DNA from: Sabellastarte sp. h YS-2021
Taxonomy: Eukaryota > Annelida > Polychaeta > Sabellida > Sabellidae
Direction: 5' to 3'
Assembly (NCBI GenBank): GCA_964017235.1
Contig: OZ024936.1
Span: forward strand, 15,538,496 to 15,602,495
DNA length: 64,000 nt
Made by a program: the position numbers and the translations under genes. The notes below the pieces were generated by a model, which saw nothing but the letters and a program-made list of their open reading frames with translations, searched no databases and was not told the origin of the DNA. Positions 30,678-41,900 of this stretch are shown here, one piece after another. How positions within the stretch are numbered: position 1 is the stretch's first letter; each line of letters starts with the position of its first letter.

Positions 30678-30910
30678 TTTATTTATTTGGGGTTATACGT
30701 CGCTTTCAACACTATACAGGTCATATCACGACGGGTAGTTGGAAGGGCAGAGGAAACCAGTACATAGAGTTCGCTAGGGTTGTGTACTGTAAACTGCCGA
30801 CCAACGGCAAGCAACTACCAGCTTTCCCACTTAAGGCCATGACGGGGATCAAACCCCGGCCTCAAAGGTAGGAGGTGAGGGTGTTACCACTCTGCCACCG
30901 TGGCCCCTCA
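30678..30910 (-). mobile_element. SINE-A inserted in recombinase pseudogene, 12-bp target duplication
   Basis: Flanked by exact gagtgcgttaca at 30,666-30,677 and 30,911-30,922. Full length, with few differences from the other young copies. Removing it restores continuity of the recombinase relic. Confidence 0.95.
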
Positions 30911-31119
30911 GAGTGCGTTACAGTTACACAACCTGGGTGGTATGGATCCCTTATTTCAGGCCTATACATCTAACGTACGGCAGCCACTCACTGCTTCAAG
31001 GGCTAGAAAGGTGTTGGCCACTCTGAATATCAGAATGGGACTCCCTTCTAGTTTTTGCACCTTTCACGCTTTCCAATGTTCAGGTGCCACCCTGGCATAC
31101 CAGGCTCATGCTCCAAAAT

Positions 31120-31595
31120 GTCCTTTGTAGAATTGTTTTTAGACTTGATAAAACTAGCTATGTCACTCCATTTCTTCAAAAGCTACACTGGCTCCCTATC
31201 ACATACCGCATCTTGTTTAAGTACTATCTAATTACATTCAAGGCTATCAAATTCTCTCAACCCATATACCTATCATCCTTGATCAAAACCAGTTGTTTAA
31301 CGCGTGGAAATCGTCTTTCTCTCTCCTCAGTCTCTCACAAAAAGGCCATTGGTAGGCGAGGTTTTGTAATGGCTTCTCCCACAATCACTACGATCACAAC
31401 AAACTATAACAGGTTTCCATAGCCAGCTAAAGACCTATTTGTTTAGACTAGCATATCCTCCACCATAGTACATCTCCCTGGCGGGCGCTAATTTGGATCT
31501 CAACCTGATACGTCTCTGGACTTTCCCTTTTTGAGTTCAAGCGCATTAGAGGATGTTACATCAATGTTGCGCTATATAAATGTTTCTGTTCTATT
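31120..31595 (+). mobile_element. LINE 3' end (CR1/L2-like), carrying the end of the reverse-transcriptase ORF
   Basis: Encodes I-V-F-R-L-D-K-T-S-Y-V-T-P-F-L, K-L-H-W-L-P-I-T-Y-R-I-L-F-K, then P-I-Y-L-S-S-L and, after a frameshift, L-K-T-Y-L-F-R-L-A-Y-P-P. This is the signature C-terminus of CR1/L2/Jockey-type ORF2. It ends with 'gcgctatataaatgtttctgttctattc'. 5'-truncated, as usual for LINEs. Confidence 0.75.
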
Positions 31596-31732
31596 CCAGT
31601 GCAGAGTATCATGGAACATAGCACCTGGATGGCAAATTGCCTGTGAAGGTATATCTAGATGGATGCTGAATGAAGTAAATCTGCCGCAAAAGCCCTACAT
31701 GTTTTTCTAATGTGATATGGCTCCTACTACAA

Positions 31733-31966
31733 CACCACGGTGGCAGAGTGGTAACACTCTCGCCTCACACCTCTGAGATCAGAGTTTGAATCCCAGTCTG
31801 ACCTCAAGTGGGAAAGCTTGTAGTTGCTTGGCATTGGTTGGCAGTTTACAGTACAGAACCTTGACCAACTGGATGTACTGGTTTCCTCTGCCCATAAAAC
31901 TACCAGTCGTGATATAATCTATACAGTGTTGAAAGCGACGTAAAACCCCAAATAAATAAATAAACA
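31733..31966 (+). mobile_element. SINE-A copy (plus orientation)
   Basis: Starts 'caccacggtggcagagtggtaacactctcgcctc' and ends 'gaaagcgacgtaaaaccccaaataaataaataaac'. B-box diverged ('gtttgaatccc'). No clear target duplication. Confidence 0.9.
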
Positions 31967-32159
31967 AATCCCACACTATGTTTAGGTTTGCAGTGTCTCC
32001 CTGGTATATATGGTAGATGTAATTTCAGGAACGTAATGGTTTAACCAATACAGCACACAATACTAATACTTAAATAAGTTATCAGTGGGCGCTAGTCGGT
32101 ATGGTGACCTGTTGAGGTCATGTGTTTCAAATCATTGATCTACAATATGATTGTAATAA

Positions 32160-32226
32160 TCCAGTGAGAATCTGGCCTCAAAAGAGGTGGGAGGATAGAG
32201 TGTCACGACTCTGCCACCGTGGCCCC
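32160..32226 (-). mobile_element. SINE-A head fragment
   Basis: Only the tRNA-like end remains ('gaggtgggaggatagagtgt...actctgccaccgtggcccc'). Confidence 0.7.
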
Positions 32227-32239
32227 GTGTACTGTAGTT

Positions 32240-33960
32240 AATCCTATTGTGACTTGTGTATATATGAAGATAAAAAAAATAGAGTTACATATACAAAATG
32301 TCCCATTGCACACAACAGTTGCATCCTTACTCTTCTTACACCATGGACAGTCGCCTTCTTTGGTGGGAATGAGTGACATAGTAGTGATGGAGCAAAAATG
32401 TTACAAAGGCAAGAACAAAAATACAATAGATTGTGCATCTGCATGTGTGAATACAGTAAATAGTGCACATCAGTAAGGGGCTAATATGAAAGTGAAAGAA
32501 AGTGAGACAGCAGCAAATAGGTCAAAATGATAATATTGGAGACTATGCTTCTACAATAAAAGTAAAGCACCAAATATAATGCTGTCATACTTGTAATACG
32601 TTAACATGAAGATGAAAGAAGGAGCTAGATAGCCTAGTATTGTAACAATAACTGGTATGTAATGACGAAGACTATAAATTACTTGTGTGTAACTGTAAAT
32701 GGGTTAATATAAAGGTGTTAAAATTACTACAAATGCAGTAGGTCAGTTTGAAAATTGTAACAGTTATTCAAATGTAAAGGGGTCAGTATGAAGGGTGTTA
32801 CAAAGGTAGTAGATCCAGTTCAAATTGTAACAGTAATTTATACACTGTAGTGAAGGCATTGATTTTTATTGAATATTAACCACAAGAGGTATTATTGCTG
32901 AAGGTATACAAATACTACAAATACAGAATGCCAAGTTTAAAATTGAAACAGTAAGTCATTTGTAAAGGGAAAAAAGACTATTAACAAGACCAAAGATACA
33001 GTGTGTAGAGTTCACACTGAAACAGTCTTTTATACACTGGCATGTGGTACAAGTTGTAAAAGTGCCAAAAAAATAATAAAGCTGTTGCATGTGTAAATAT
33101 ACATCATACACAACAGGTGCCCAATCACTCTTCTTATACCACAAACTATCTGCTCCTTTGGTTGAAAAAAAGAGTGGAACAAGTTGATACAGTGAAAACA
33201 AATTGAATTAACTACGGCCAAATTCACCTTTCAAGTGTATAAAGAGGTAACAATGTAGGTGTAAAAAGTTTCACAAATGCATTATGTCAAGTTTAATTTT
33301 AACAGTGATTCATACACTAAAGTAAAATGATTCAAGATAGAACCACTGATATTTACAAAATATTAATCACTGAAAATCATGAAATTCCAAGAGCATATCA
33401 TGCATGTATACTGTAATTCATGTTCCCTGCAATTAATGCTACTATAATTGAAATATGTTGATAAAAGGAAAAAAACCCTAATAAAAAGAGTTACAAACGT
33501 AAAATGTAACATAGTATACAACAGTTACTGATACTCTTATACGTGAGACTCTTCTTACACCAGGCACAGCCCCCCCCCCCCCCCCCCCCCCCCCCCCGTC
33601 CTTTGGTGGGAATGAGTGGTACAAGCTGTAAAGGTGTAGAAAGGTTTCAAATGTCAGTTCAAAACTGAAACAGTAATTCAAATGCTAATACACCTAAAAT
33701 TAATATTATCACTTGGGTTTCTAAAAGTAAAAGTAAAAACCAAAGATGTTCACGCATGAGTACTATGAATTAATCTGTGTCCTATTTGTAAAGGTTTTAA
33801 TATGAAGGTCAAAAAGTGCTACAGATGCACTAGGTAAATTCTAAATTGAAACATTTAATCATATGTAGGGGGAGGAGTGTAAATAGAATGCTGTGGATCT
33901 GTAAAGGTGTTAATATGAAAGTGCTGTACATGCAGTAGGTTAAGTGCTAAGGGTCACGTG
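32240..33960. repeat. Degenerate tandem repeat region
   Basis: Three recognisable copies of a roughly 130-bp block occur near 32,270-32,400, 33,060-33,190 and 33,480-33,640. Each contains 'acaacag...ctcttcttacacca...cctttggtgggaatgagtg'-type text. Between them many 'gtaaaggtgttaatatgaaggtg...ttacaaatgcagtaggtcaag...aacagtaattcat' units recur with heavy divergence. No coding frame. A C28 tract interrupts the third block. Confidence 0.6.
33570..33597. repeat. Homopolymer C28
   Basis: Twenty-eight C in a row within the degenerate tandem region. Length may be unreliable in assembly. Confidence 0.9.
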
Positions 33961-34009
33961 AAGGAGTCAATAAAATAGTCATAAACGGTGCTATAAACAC
34001 AGCAGGTGA

Positions 34010-34315
34010 CAACACAGTGTCTCGGATGACCCTTTATAAAGATGGTCATTCGTCACTGGATCTAATCACCAGTGGCAGGCTAAAGAACCTCAGGAATGCT
34101 GATAATGACCATCTTGGAATCTTTGTTGTTGAAGTCACTTGAAATCACCCCCTACAGATTGGTCAGTTCTTGTATGGACAGGACAGGTTAAATAAAGCTA
34201 CAAGATCTGCACTAACGATAAATTTGGAGAGTATAAACAGTATATATTGCCAATCTCTGGGAAGATCACATTGAAATCTGTTTTATCAAAGGTCCTCCTT
34301 TTACATAAGAAGGTT
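34010..34315 (+). mobile_element. SINE-C copy
   Basis: Shares 'cagtgtctcggatgaccctttataaagatggtcattcgtcactgg', 'ccagtggcaggctaaagaacctcaggaatgctgata' and 'gagtataaacagtatatattgcca' with the copies near 19,800 and 26,700, plus the same downstream tail as the latter. Confidence 0.65.
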
Positions 34316-35139
34316 CTAGCCGTCTTATTTAGTTTAAGTAATCGCTACAACTGAGTAATTTCAGCTGCAACATATATATCTAGCCTTTAGTTATTCATTT
34401 TGTGTCTGAACTGTTCTTTACTCTATTTTTTTTTCATTTTAAATGTATAAAAAACTAAATTTTATGACAACCAATAAAATCTTACTGAAACACCAATAAC
34501 CTGTATCAGTAGCTTCTTAATCTTAATTTTTTTTCTGGGAGGATAAATGACACATATTAATGGATTGAGTGTAATACAGTAATACAAGAGATATTTGAAA
34601 TGAAAGCATAAAAGTTGTGGTTTCTGAATGAACCCTTTGAATTTGGTATTATAAATCACCCTCAAACAATGCTCATTTATTTCTGCATTGTCTATTACAC
34701 TTATATTAATTAATTATATATTCGACTGTAGTCAGGTATACTGTCTCTTTTTGTCTTACTGTTTTTGGACATTTTTAACCTGTTGTTAGATAACTAGATG
34801 AAACATTGCCCAGTTTGGTCACACATCAACTCATGGAATGTTCAGCTTTTCTTCTCAAAATGGCTTGTTTTTTTAATACCATATGCTGATATTGAAAGAA
34901 TTGCTGATGTTTATTGGTATATGGCCACTTCACTAAATATTGTGTTGCTTTGTATATTTATACTCAATGCCATATCCCCTAGTATTACAGGACTGAAAGA
35001 ATGACTTGACGTATCGCGAATGTACAAGTACAGCTCAAGCTCTTAGGTAAAGAAAAGTTCCCCTCACTGTAAGACCATTTATCAATGTCCATGAGATTCT
35101 TAGCCTGGGGATAAGGCTCAGTGACGGAGGATTGCATTT
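34316..35139. other. Intergenic sequence
   Basis: AT-rich. No repeat or gene recognised. Confidence 0.6.
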
Positions 35140-35154
35140 TTAAAAGATGAAGAT

Positions 35155-35355
35155 TTATTTATTTATTTCATTTGGGGTTTTACGTCGCTTACAAAACACT
35201 GTACAGGTCATATCATGACGGGTAGTTGGAAGGGCAGAGGAAACCAGTACATGCAGTTTGCTAGGGTTGTGTACTGTAAACTGCCGACCAGCGGCAAGTA
35301 ACTACCAGCATTCCCACTTCAGGCCGTGACGGGGATCGAACCCCGGCCTCAGAGG
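35155..35355 (-). mobile_element. SINE-A, 5'-truncated, with 15-bp target duplication
   Basis: Flanked by ttaaaagatgaagat at 35,140-35,154 and 35,356-35,370. The 5' tRNA head beyond 'cggcctcagagg' is missing although the target duplication is exact, so truncation happened at insertion. Confidence 0.95.
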
Positions 35356-35689
35356 TTAAAAGATGAAGATGTCCAATGTAAGATCAGCCACAGTTTAAAG
35401 AGTCATCTCATATGAGGGTGGAAAGATTGGGAATATAGATCAATATATCCATATTAACTGTTTTTCAAGTATGTAGTCACAAAGGAAATGGAGATGACCT
35501 ATTTTTAGCATGTCAAACATAGACAATAGGGATTTAATTAATCCAAAGTATAGTATGTAGCAATCATTTAATTGTCACAACACACTGCTGTTGCTTTTAA
35601 ATTATAGGTTATCTTCCAATTTGATCTTACAACTTTTATCTTAAAAATGTATTCTGTTCTATTTTGGAATTTTACAGTGCTTACCCACT

Positions 35690-35880
35690 GAATATAAGCA
35701 AACTCTAAGATATAACAATTGTGAGCCAAAATCAAGTTAATTAGCCCATGGACAGACCAACATAATTTAAGTTTCTTCCTGACGGTGGTGACAGATGAAG
35801 CGGAATGTACATCCTCAGGCAATTCATTCCAAAATTGTAGAAGCTTTAAAAGCAAAAGTACAGCCAGGTTGCCCAACATC
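35690..35880 (-). mobile_element. LINE ORF2 C-terminal relic
   Basis: The minus strand encodes F-W-N-E-L-P-E-D-V-H-S-A-S-S-V-T-T-V-R-K-K-L-K, the common 'WNSLPe.vR.a.s...FkkkLK' ending of CR1/L2/Jockey-type LINE reverse-transcriptase ORFs. Confidence 0.65.
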
Positions 35881-36441
35881 CCGTAATTTGGCCTTTGTCA
35901 GCATGTGACAACTGTTATTTTAATTCTTGAATATTGTATGGAGAGTGGTTATGGACCTATACTGATGCACTTTCTACATATGTCTGCAGTAAAAGTATAT
36001 AAAGGATATATAGCTATTCACCTTTAGACACAGATTTGAAGTGATGTGTCCTTCATTTGTTTGTTTATTAAATAAAAATTAAATAAAATTTGTCATAATG
36101 AAAGAAATGGCAAAGTTTCATATTTATTAATATATTTGTAAACCAAATACACCATTGTCCATTATGTACTGCTACATAATACTAAACGGGAAATAACAAC
36201 ATCAAATATAACAACTTTATTCAAAAATAAGAATTCCATATTACCCACACTTTATCTAACAAACTAGTAAAATGATACACAGAAGAAAAATTTTTTAAAA
36301 AGTAATCAAGTGAACTGATATTGTCACCCTCTCCTCTTCACAGTACTCATTCTACTGTCTTGCGGTAGTCAGCAGCAGGAACCTCCAAGGCTATGTCTAA
36401 CAAAAATAACAAAGAGCCATATAACTGCTTGAATCAGAAAA
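35881..36441. other. Intergenic sequence
   Basis: AT-rich. Nothing recognised. Confidence 0.6.
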
Positions 36442-36454
36442 TGACACAATGAAG

Positions 36455-36608
36455 AGGTCCTCAGTGGCCTAGTGGGTCAGCAGGTTTGACATCTAGTCAC
36501 AGTCAGTCACCTCTGTGTGGGTTCCACTCCCAAAAGTGGCAATGTTGAGGACCTGTCCCAATATAACCGTGGGTGTTGAACAGGACATAAAACCCCAACT
36601 TTGAATTT
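36455..36608 (+). mobile_element. SINE-B copy with 13-bp target duplication
   Basis: Flanked by tgacacaatgaag at 36,442-36,454 and 36,609-36,621. tRNA-like head 'cagtggcctagtgggtcagcagg', a B-box-like 'gggttccactcccaa', then 'gaggacctgtcccaatataaccgtgggtgttgaacaggacataaaaccccaactt'. A family distinct from SINE-A, about 150 bp long. Confidence 0.85.
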
Positions 36609-36621
36609 TGACACAATGAAG

Positions 36622-38300
36622 GTAAAGGTATTCAAAATTTAATGCAATAGACATTTTACTGAACTCCTGTAACTTCAAACTACAAGACACTTTGATGATT
36701 TAACACATATATATACTTAACCAGACACTGACTTTAAAGATAGAGTTGAGAAAAACCAGTGTATAGTCTGATTATGTACCCAGTACATAACGCATCAGTA
36801 ATGCTTAGGTCAAACTTTTTCATGCTGAGGTCACAAGGTACAATCAAATTCTGCTTCATGGCATTGTTCTTGTGGCCCAGAAAACAGACCTTATATCTTG
36901 GTAGTATATCCTTGAAGAAAGATCTGCCTTGGATATTCCCATATAGCCATTTCCCCCATACACCCCTCCACATCCCACATAATTTACTTCAGGTTGTGCG
37001 AGCTTATAACAGTCCAAAGTAAGTTTTTATCCTGAATGTGTCCTATACAGATATGAGTCTCACTAAATCATGCAGAATGCACATCATACTAAGGCGCAAG
37101 GTGGCCTGTACCACAATGATGAACAACTGAAAGAATATGAGGCCATTTGGTTGTAGTTTGTGACCCCAGCACTAGCTGGTGTGACCTAGGTGTAAAATGA
37201 TTGATCATCAAATTAAATATATTATGTGTAACCAGTTTTGAGTTTGAATTTTAGCATATGTATCTGAATAAATGGTTATAGTTTTCATTCGTAGATATGA
37301 ATTCACTAATACTTGCTGAAATTGTTCAATAAGTCCACAACATTTACATATGTTAATTATATTTTCTCCACAGAATCATCCTTGATTGAGTTATTTGATA
37401 TTTAAAGGGCGTGAGAGTGTCACAGTGATCATTATCTTGTCTTCTCATGTCTTCCACTTTACTTGATTTGCACTTAATGACCCAGCTACACATCTTGCTT
37501 GTCTTATGTATATAGTCTTATGTACAGTTACCTTTTGTGTGCAATAAGTACGAAATATTTGTGAAAAGTAAGGAAAAGGAAAAAAAATTATGTAGACTCG
37601 AGCTGGATCAAATTCTGAATCATTTTGATCTGATATATAGTTTTCAAGACAGACAGACAGACACCTAATTGCAAAAACCTCACTAATCCCAAGCAACAGT
37701 ACTAATGTTTATTTCAGGATGGATTTTGATGCAAGTATCAATAATACACCCCATAAAACTGTCATTTCCATCAAGAGTACTAGAGTTGATCAAAAGTACA
37801 ACCCTAGATGAAGCAGATACTTGGAAGCTTTAATCTTGTGGCCAGCACCTAAGGTGTTAGGTTGTTAACGCTCGACAATAGGAGAGGGTTATTGTAATCA
37901 GTTTGTTTCTGTCTGTATGTGCACCGTTTTGCCCTTAGAACTCAAAAACTACAACAATCAATCTCAAATGTGGTGGGCAGGTGTTTCATGGGGTAGAGAC
38001 GGATTCTTCCAAATTTGATGTAATTTGTTTGAAAATTAAAGTCAGGAGAGAGTTTTTCTTATTATTAATTGGGAATACACAGTGAAACTGCTTCTCTTTA
38101 TCACATACGTAAAAAGATCAATATGTTGCTTTCTAATGATGTCATTACACAGTGATGTCACAATGCAATTAGCATGTGCTACTTGCTGTCTTTAAGTTAA
38201 ACTATTTCTTCTCAGTTTATGTCTTGAAATTGAGGGAGGTGGTATTTTCATCATTTTTATTAATTATTATTTCTGATGTTATTTTCTCTTTTTTTCTTTC
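36622..38300. other. Intergenic sequence
   Basis: Two opposed 80-90-codon frames at 36,734-37,022 lack any recognisable motif or splice context. The segment near 37,865-38,040 ('ttattgtaatcagtttgtttctgtctgta...') resembles another dispersed-repeat end. Nothing else. Confidence 0.5.
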
Positions 38301-38314
38301 AATTCCTTGACAGT

Positions 38315-38560
38315 CTATCACAAAAAATTACTATGCGGGATTTTCACCAAGAAGTGACCTTTAAGCAATATTTTTACCTCCAGCAGTTTATGTATTTGTT
38401 TGCTAATTGTTTGTCTATTAGTCTGGGTTTTTTGTGTGTGTTTAGATTATCCCAGAACAAATGAACAGATCTGTATTAAAAAATTTGTGGGTAGGACCTG
38501 ACCAAAGGAAGAATTTACTGAGAGAAAGATCTGGATCTTATTTTGGATACAAAAAAATCA
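38315..38560. repeat. Dispersed repeat relic (same family as 11,270-12,100, opposite orientation)
   Basis: Text such as 'tacctccagcagtttatgtatttgtttgctaattgtttgtctatta...' and 'aggacctgaccaaaggaagaatttactgagag...gatctggatc' follows the layout of a widespread invertebrate repeat with a 'cctccgcc.aggaggttatgtttt' end. Assignment from memory, tentative. Confidence 0.4.
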
Positions 38561-38649
38561 TGAATTTTCAGAGGTCCCATTTCAATGTATTTTTAATGAC
38601 TTCGGCTTTCTACTTTATATTTCTATAAAGATTAACTTACATGTTTGGT

Positions 38650-38660
38650 TTTATTTTATT
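38650..38660 (-). terminator. MCO-2 polyadenylation signals
   Basis: Two overlapping AATAAA hexamers on the minus strand (38,655-38,660 and 38,650-38,655), about 100 nt after the MCO-2 stop. Cleavage is expected about 15-30 nt further left. Confidence 0.6.
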
Positions 38661-38760
38661 GTCGTCCTTACAATATTTTATATCACTTGAGAGACTGGTC
38701 ACATGGAGTCGAGCGTTTTGCTCTCTCTGAGTGCAGCTTGTTTCATTTATATTAGTTACC

Positions 38761-38900
38761 CTATTGACTTCCTCTGAAGGATCCACAAGTGGAGAACCCT
38801 GTGGGTGGGGGAGTCATGTCAGAGGGCTCTCCTTCCTGCATGATGATACCCATTCCATCCTCCAAGTGAGGCTCTATGTGACAGTGAAGCATCCACCAAC
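38761..38900 (-). CDS. MCO-2 exon g (140 nt): HCH motif and stop
   Basis: Acceptor CCATTACAG|GTTG (phase 1). Encodes [16 protein letters not shown], the type 1/type 3 copper site with Met axial ligand, then a short tail ending F-R-G-S-Q and TAG at 38,763-38,761. Confidence 0.95.
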
Positions 38901-41900
38901 CTGTAATGGAAATTCAACAAAGGTCAACAGCTTAGGGTTTTTATGCTCCTTTTAACAGATTAGGTTATGTAAAGAAAGACCTTCAGGGAATATATAGCAA
39001 TGACCTGGGTTCAAATGCATGCCAACTGTGATGTAAGGATATGGTGAGTAGTTTCCAATCGCGTAAAAGCCTTGAATTATGAGGTACACAGTATCTATGT
39101 ATTCAGACTGTTTGAAGTAAAAACTCTGTTCAATTTTTTTTTTTCAAAACAGACTTTCCTATCATGAATTCCCTATCTTGCTGCTCTGAGTATGTCCTCT
39201 GGCTATGCAATTACATGGAATATATTTGCTGGATACCTACAAGGAGTCACTTCTGTGCAAAGTAAAGTAGTATGAGGTGCAATTAATGCTATGTTTATAT
39301 CTTGTTGTTGCTACATGATACAGGAATTATCACATATTGTCAATCATTTCAGTTGTTTACTGTAGCTGCAAAGGGGTTAATACTAATTTCATTCCAGAAT
39401 TTAAAAAATGGAAAATAAAGTAAAGGCACCTGGGTTGTCTGCTTTGAACCTGACCACCACATACCCTCCGGATGGGACAATGGTTGTGTCTTTTGCCGGT
39501 GGGTTGACAGTGTTAAGACCGGGTACATTCCCTCCAAGCCATGAAGGATTGGTCCAGGTTGGGTTGACACAACGGGTTGGGTCACTAGATCGACAGTTGA
39601 TGTCTGGGTTCACTTTTCCTCTTTATGATGAACATATGAGAAAAATATAAATACACATTTATCATTGAAATTTTCTGAAAGGAATAGGAAATTAAACATT
39701 TTGTGAAAGAAAAACTTTTTTAGAGATTGGATTCATGGAAAAGGTCCCACATCAAAAAACTTTTCTTTAATCTTAGGTTTCTCAAAGGCCTGAGCTTATT
39801 TCTCTCAGTTGGCATTTACCCAATGTCTCTGAATTATCCTTTGTTCATAATTTGACTAAAAATATAATGCTTTTAAGAGAGTGATATAAGTTTCTTACGT
39901 CATTATAGCAGTCAAAGTAAAATTCTAGCCACATTTTGTTTTACTGATAAAATTTCAGCTGGGCTTCAGTAGTTTCAAAGGTTATTTTTTTTAATATTTC
40001 ATTAAAATTGTTAAAACTGAACAAAACCTCAACTGAAAAAAATAAAACTGTATAATTTAAAATAATATTTAGTTTTGGCTAAGACTTGAGAGCTTTCATG
40101 ATTCTAACCTCACATGTACATAGAATAGTTAAGCAGTTAAAACTAATGATACATACTTTGTTTATTTTTTCATATGTTTAAATTAGGTAAATTTATTTAT
40201 TTGGGGTTTTACGTCGTTTTCAACACTGTACAGGTCATATCACGACGGGTAGTTGGAAGGGCAGAGGAAACCAGTACATACAGTTCGTTAGGGTTCTGTA
40301 CTGTAAACTGCCGACCAACGGCAAGCAACTACCACCTTTCCCACTTGAGGCCGTGACGGGGATCGAACCCCGGCCTCAGAGGTGGGAGGCAAGAGTGTTA
40401 CCACTCTGCCACCGTGGCCCCCTTTAAATTAGGTAAAAGCAGCATCTATAAATTTATTTTCTTATTTATAGGTATGTAGTTCAACACGGTCTTGATAATT
40501 TTATGAATTAGTTAGCTTATTATAATAGTAATATGTATCTTTCCAAATAAATGTTACACATAAATATGAAATTACAATAAACACCACAGGAATCATATAA
40601 TTTAGCAAACGTCTTGGTATGAAAGGTATTTATGAAATTTTGATGTTAGTTTTGCCAGAGCCTGGCTTACTGATGATGACAAAGTGTGCGTCCATGCATC
40701 AAAATTGAAATTTTTATCGAGTATCGCCCTAAATATTTATATAGTGAAATTGTTCTAATACATTTTGAACCTATTTTAAATTCAAATTTTATTCAACCGT
40801 TTCATCTTTCTCAAGAAAACAATTTGCACTTTCAGAATTTTTATCATTAAATGGCATTTGCAACACCAGGTAAATAAAGTGTGAGGTACTTTCATTTTCT
40901 GCTACAAATGCCATGTCATCTGCATATAACGGCATACTAATTCTTGTTTCTGCTACTTGAATTCCAAGTTTCAATCAAATCACTTCATCAATGAAAAAAT
41001 TAGGAGGCAAGATATCTCATTGTCTAACCCCAAACAGAAAAAAAGGAGCCATTTACTTGGACAGCCATTAAGCTGTATGCAGTTCAATGTATTTCAATAG
41101 AGTACTTTAATTGCAAGGTACTTTTTACCATTGATGTTGTGTAATAATAATTTATGAAACAATAAATGTCCATTGACTGTAGAAGGCTTTTGCCTCACCT
41201 AAAAATATTACTAAGGTATCCTTGTTATCAACTAAACCAGTGTTGCAACGTAGTTGTTAAGTTGTAAATGTGATCCTCACATGATTGACCCCATTTGTTC
41301 ATCCCCTAAAATTCAATCATTTTTAAGATATTTTGTAAGTGTTGCATTCAGTATACCGGAGTACAATTTGCCTATACATGACAGCAGGCTTAGTGCTCTG
41401 TAGGAAATTGGACCCACTTTGTCAGCAGCTTTTAATACTGGACTAATGACTACAATCAGTCACTGAGATGGGACCATGCAGTGATCAAAGCAGAATTTAA
41501 ATAAATAAAAACAAAACCATGATATAATCAGGATGTTGTAGAACTTCATTAGGAATTAGGTCAGAACCAACAGATTTATTGATTTTAGATTTATTTACCT
41601 GATGCTCTACTTCAACATATGAAATGTCACAATTAAGGATAATGTTTGTATTATCAGTCACAGTCCTACATGATTCCATATTGGATTTAATTAATTTGCC
41701 ACAAGAAAGTTTTATTAAAATTTGACCTTGAATTGAGTTATAAAGTGTTAATTCCCTCTGATTTCCGTTTGTCTTTGACATCCTTTGTAGCAATTGTAAG
41801 AAAACCTTCTTTACAGAGGCTCAGTCACAGGTAAATGATACTGATGTGGCTTTCATAAAAGTGTAGCTACTACTCCACATCTGTTATAAGGGAGCGGTCA

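Larger units (their letters stand above)
29798..31125 (+). pseudogene. Tyrosine-recombinase (transposon integrase) pseudogene, broken by SINEs and frameshifts
   Basis: The N-terminal part (29,810-30,095) reads in frame as a SAM-like core-binding domain of the kind found in animal transposon recombinases (R-Q-S-Y-N-R-L-F-R-V-F-L-S-F-C, then F-L-E-Y-L-V-A-N-D-V-S-V and Y-V-S-A-L-K). The middle (30,240-30,660) survives in several frames. The C-terminal part (30,920-31,110) has L-T-A-S-R-A-R-K, T-F-H-A-F-Q-C-S-G-A-T-L-A, where family members usually have a catalytic H-x-x-R before S-G-A-T; here the Arg is Gln. It carries a 42-bp tandem duplication, two SINE insertions and several stops. It is probably a relic of a Crypton- or Ngaro/DIRS-like element; which one cannot be decided. 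Confidence 0.7.

Noticed and set aside
36734..37022. Opposed 79- and 87-codon frames
   Set aside because: Both strands are open by chance; no motif, splice site or repeat-family identity.
39408..39650. Plus-strand 80-codon frame (and similar ones at 38,731, 44,650, 46,551, 49,192)
   Set aside because: These are antisense shadows of MCO-2 exons; the minus-strand reading has the copper motifs and splice sites.
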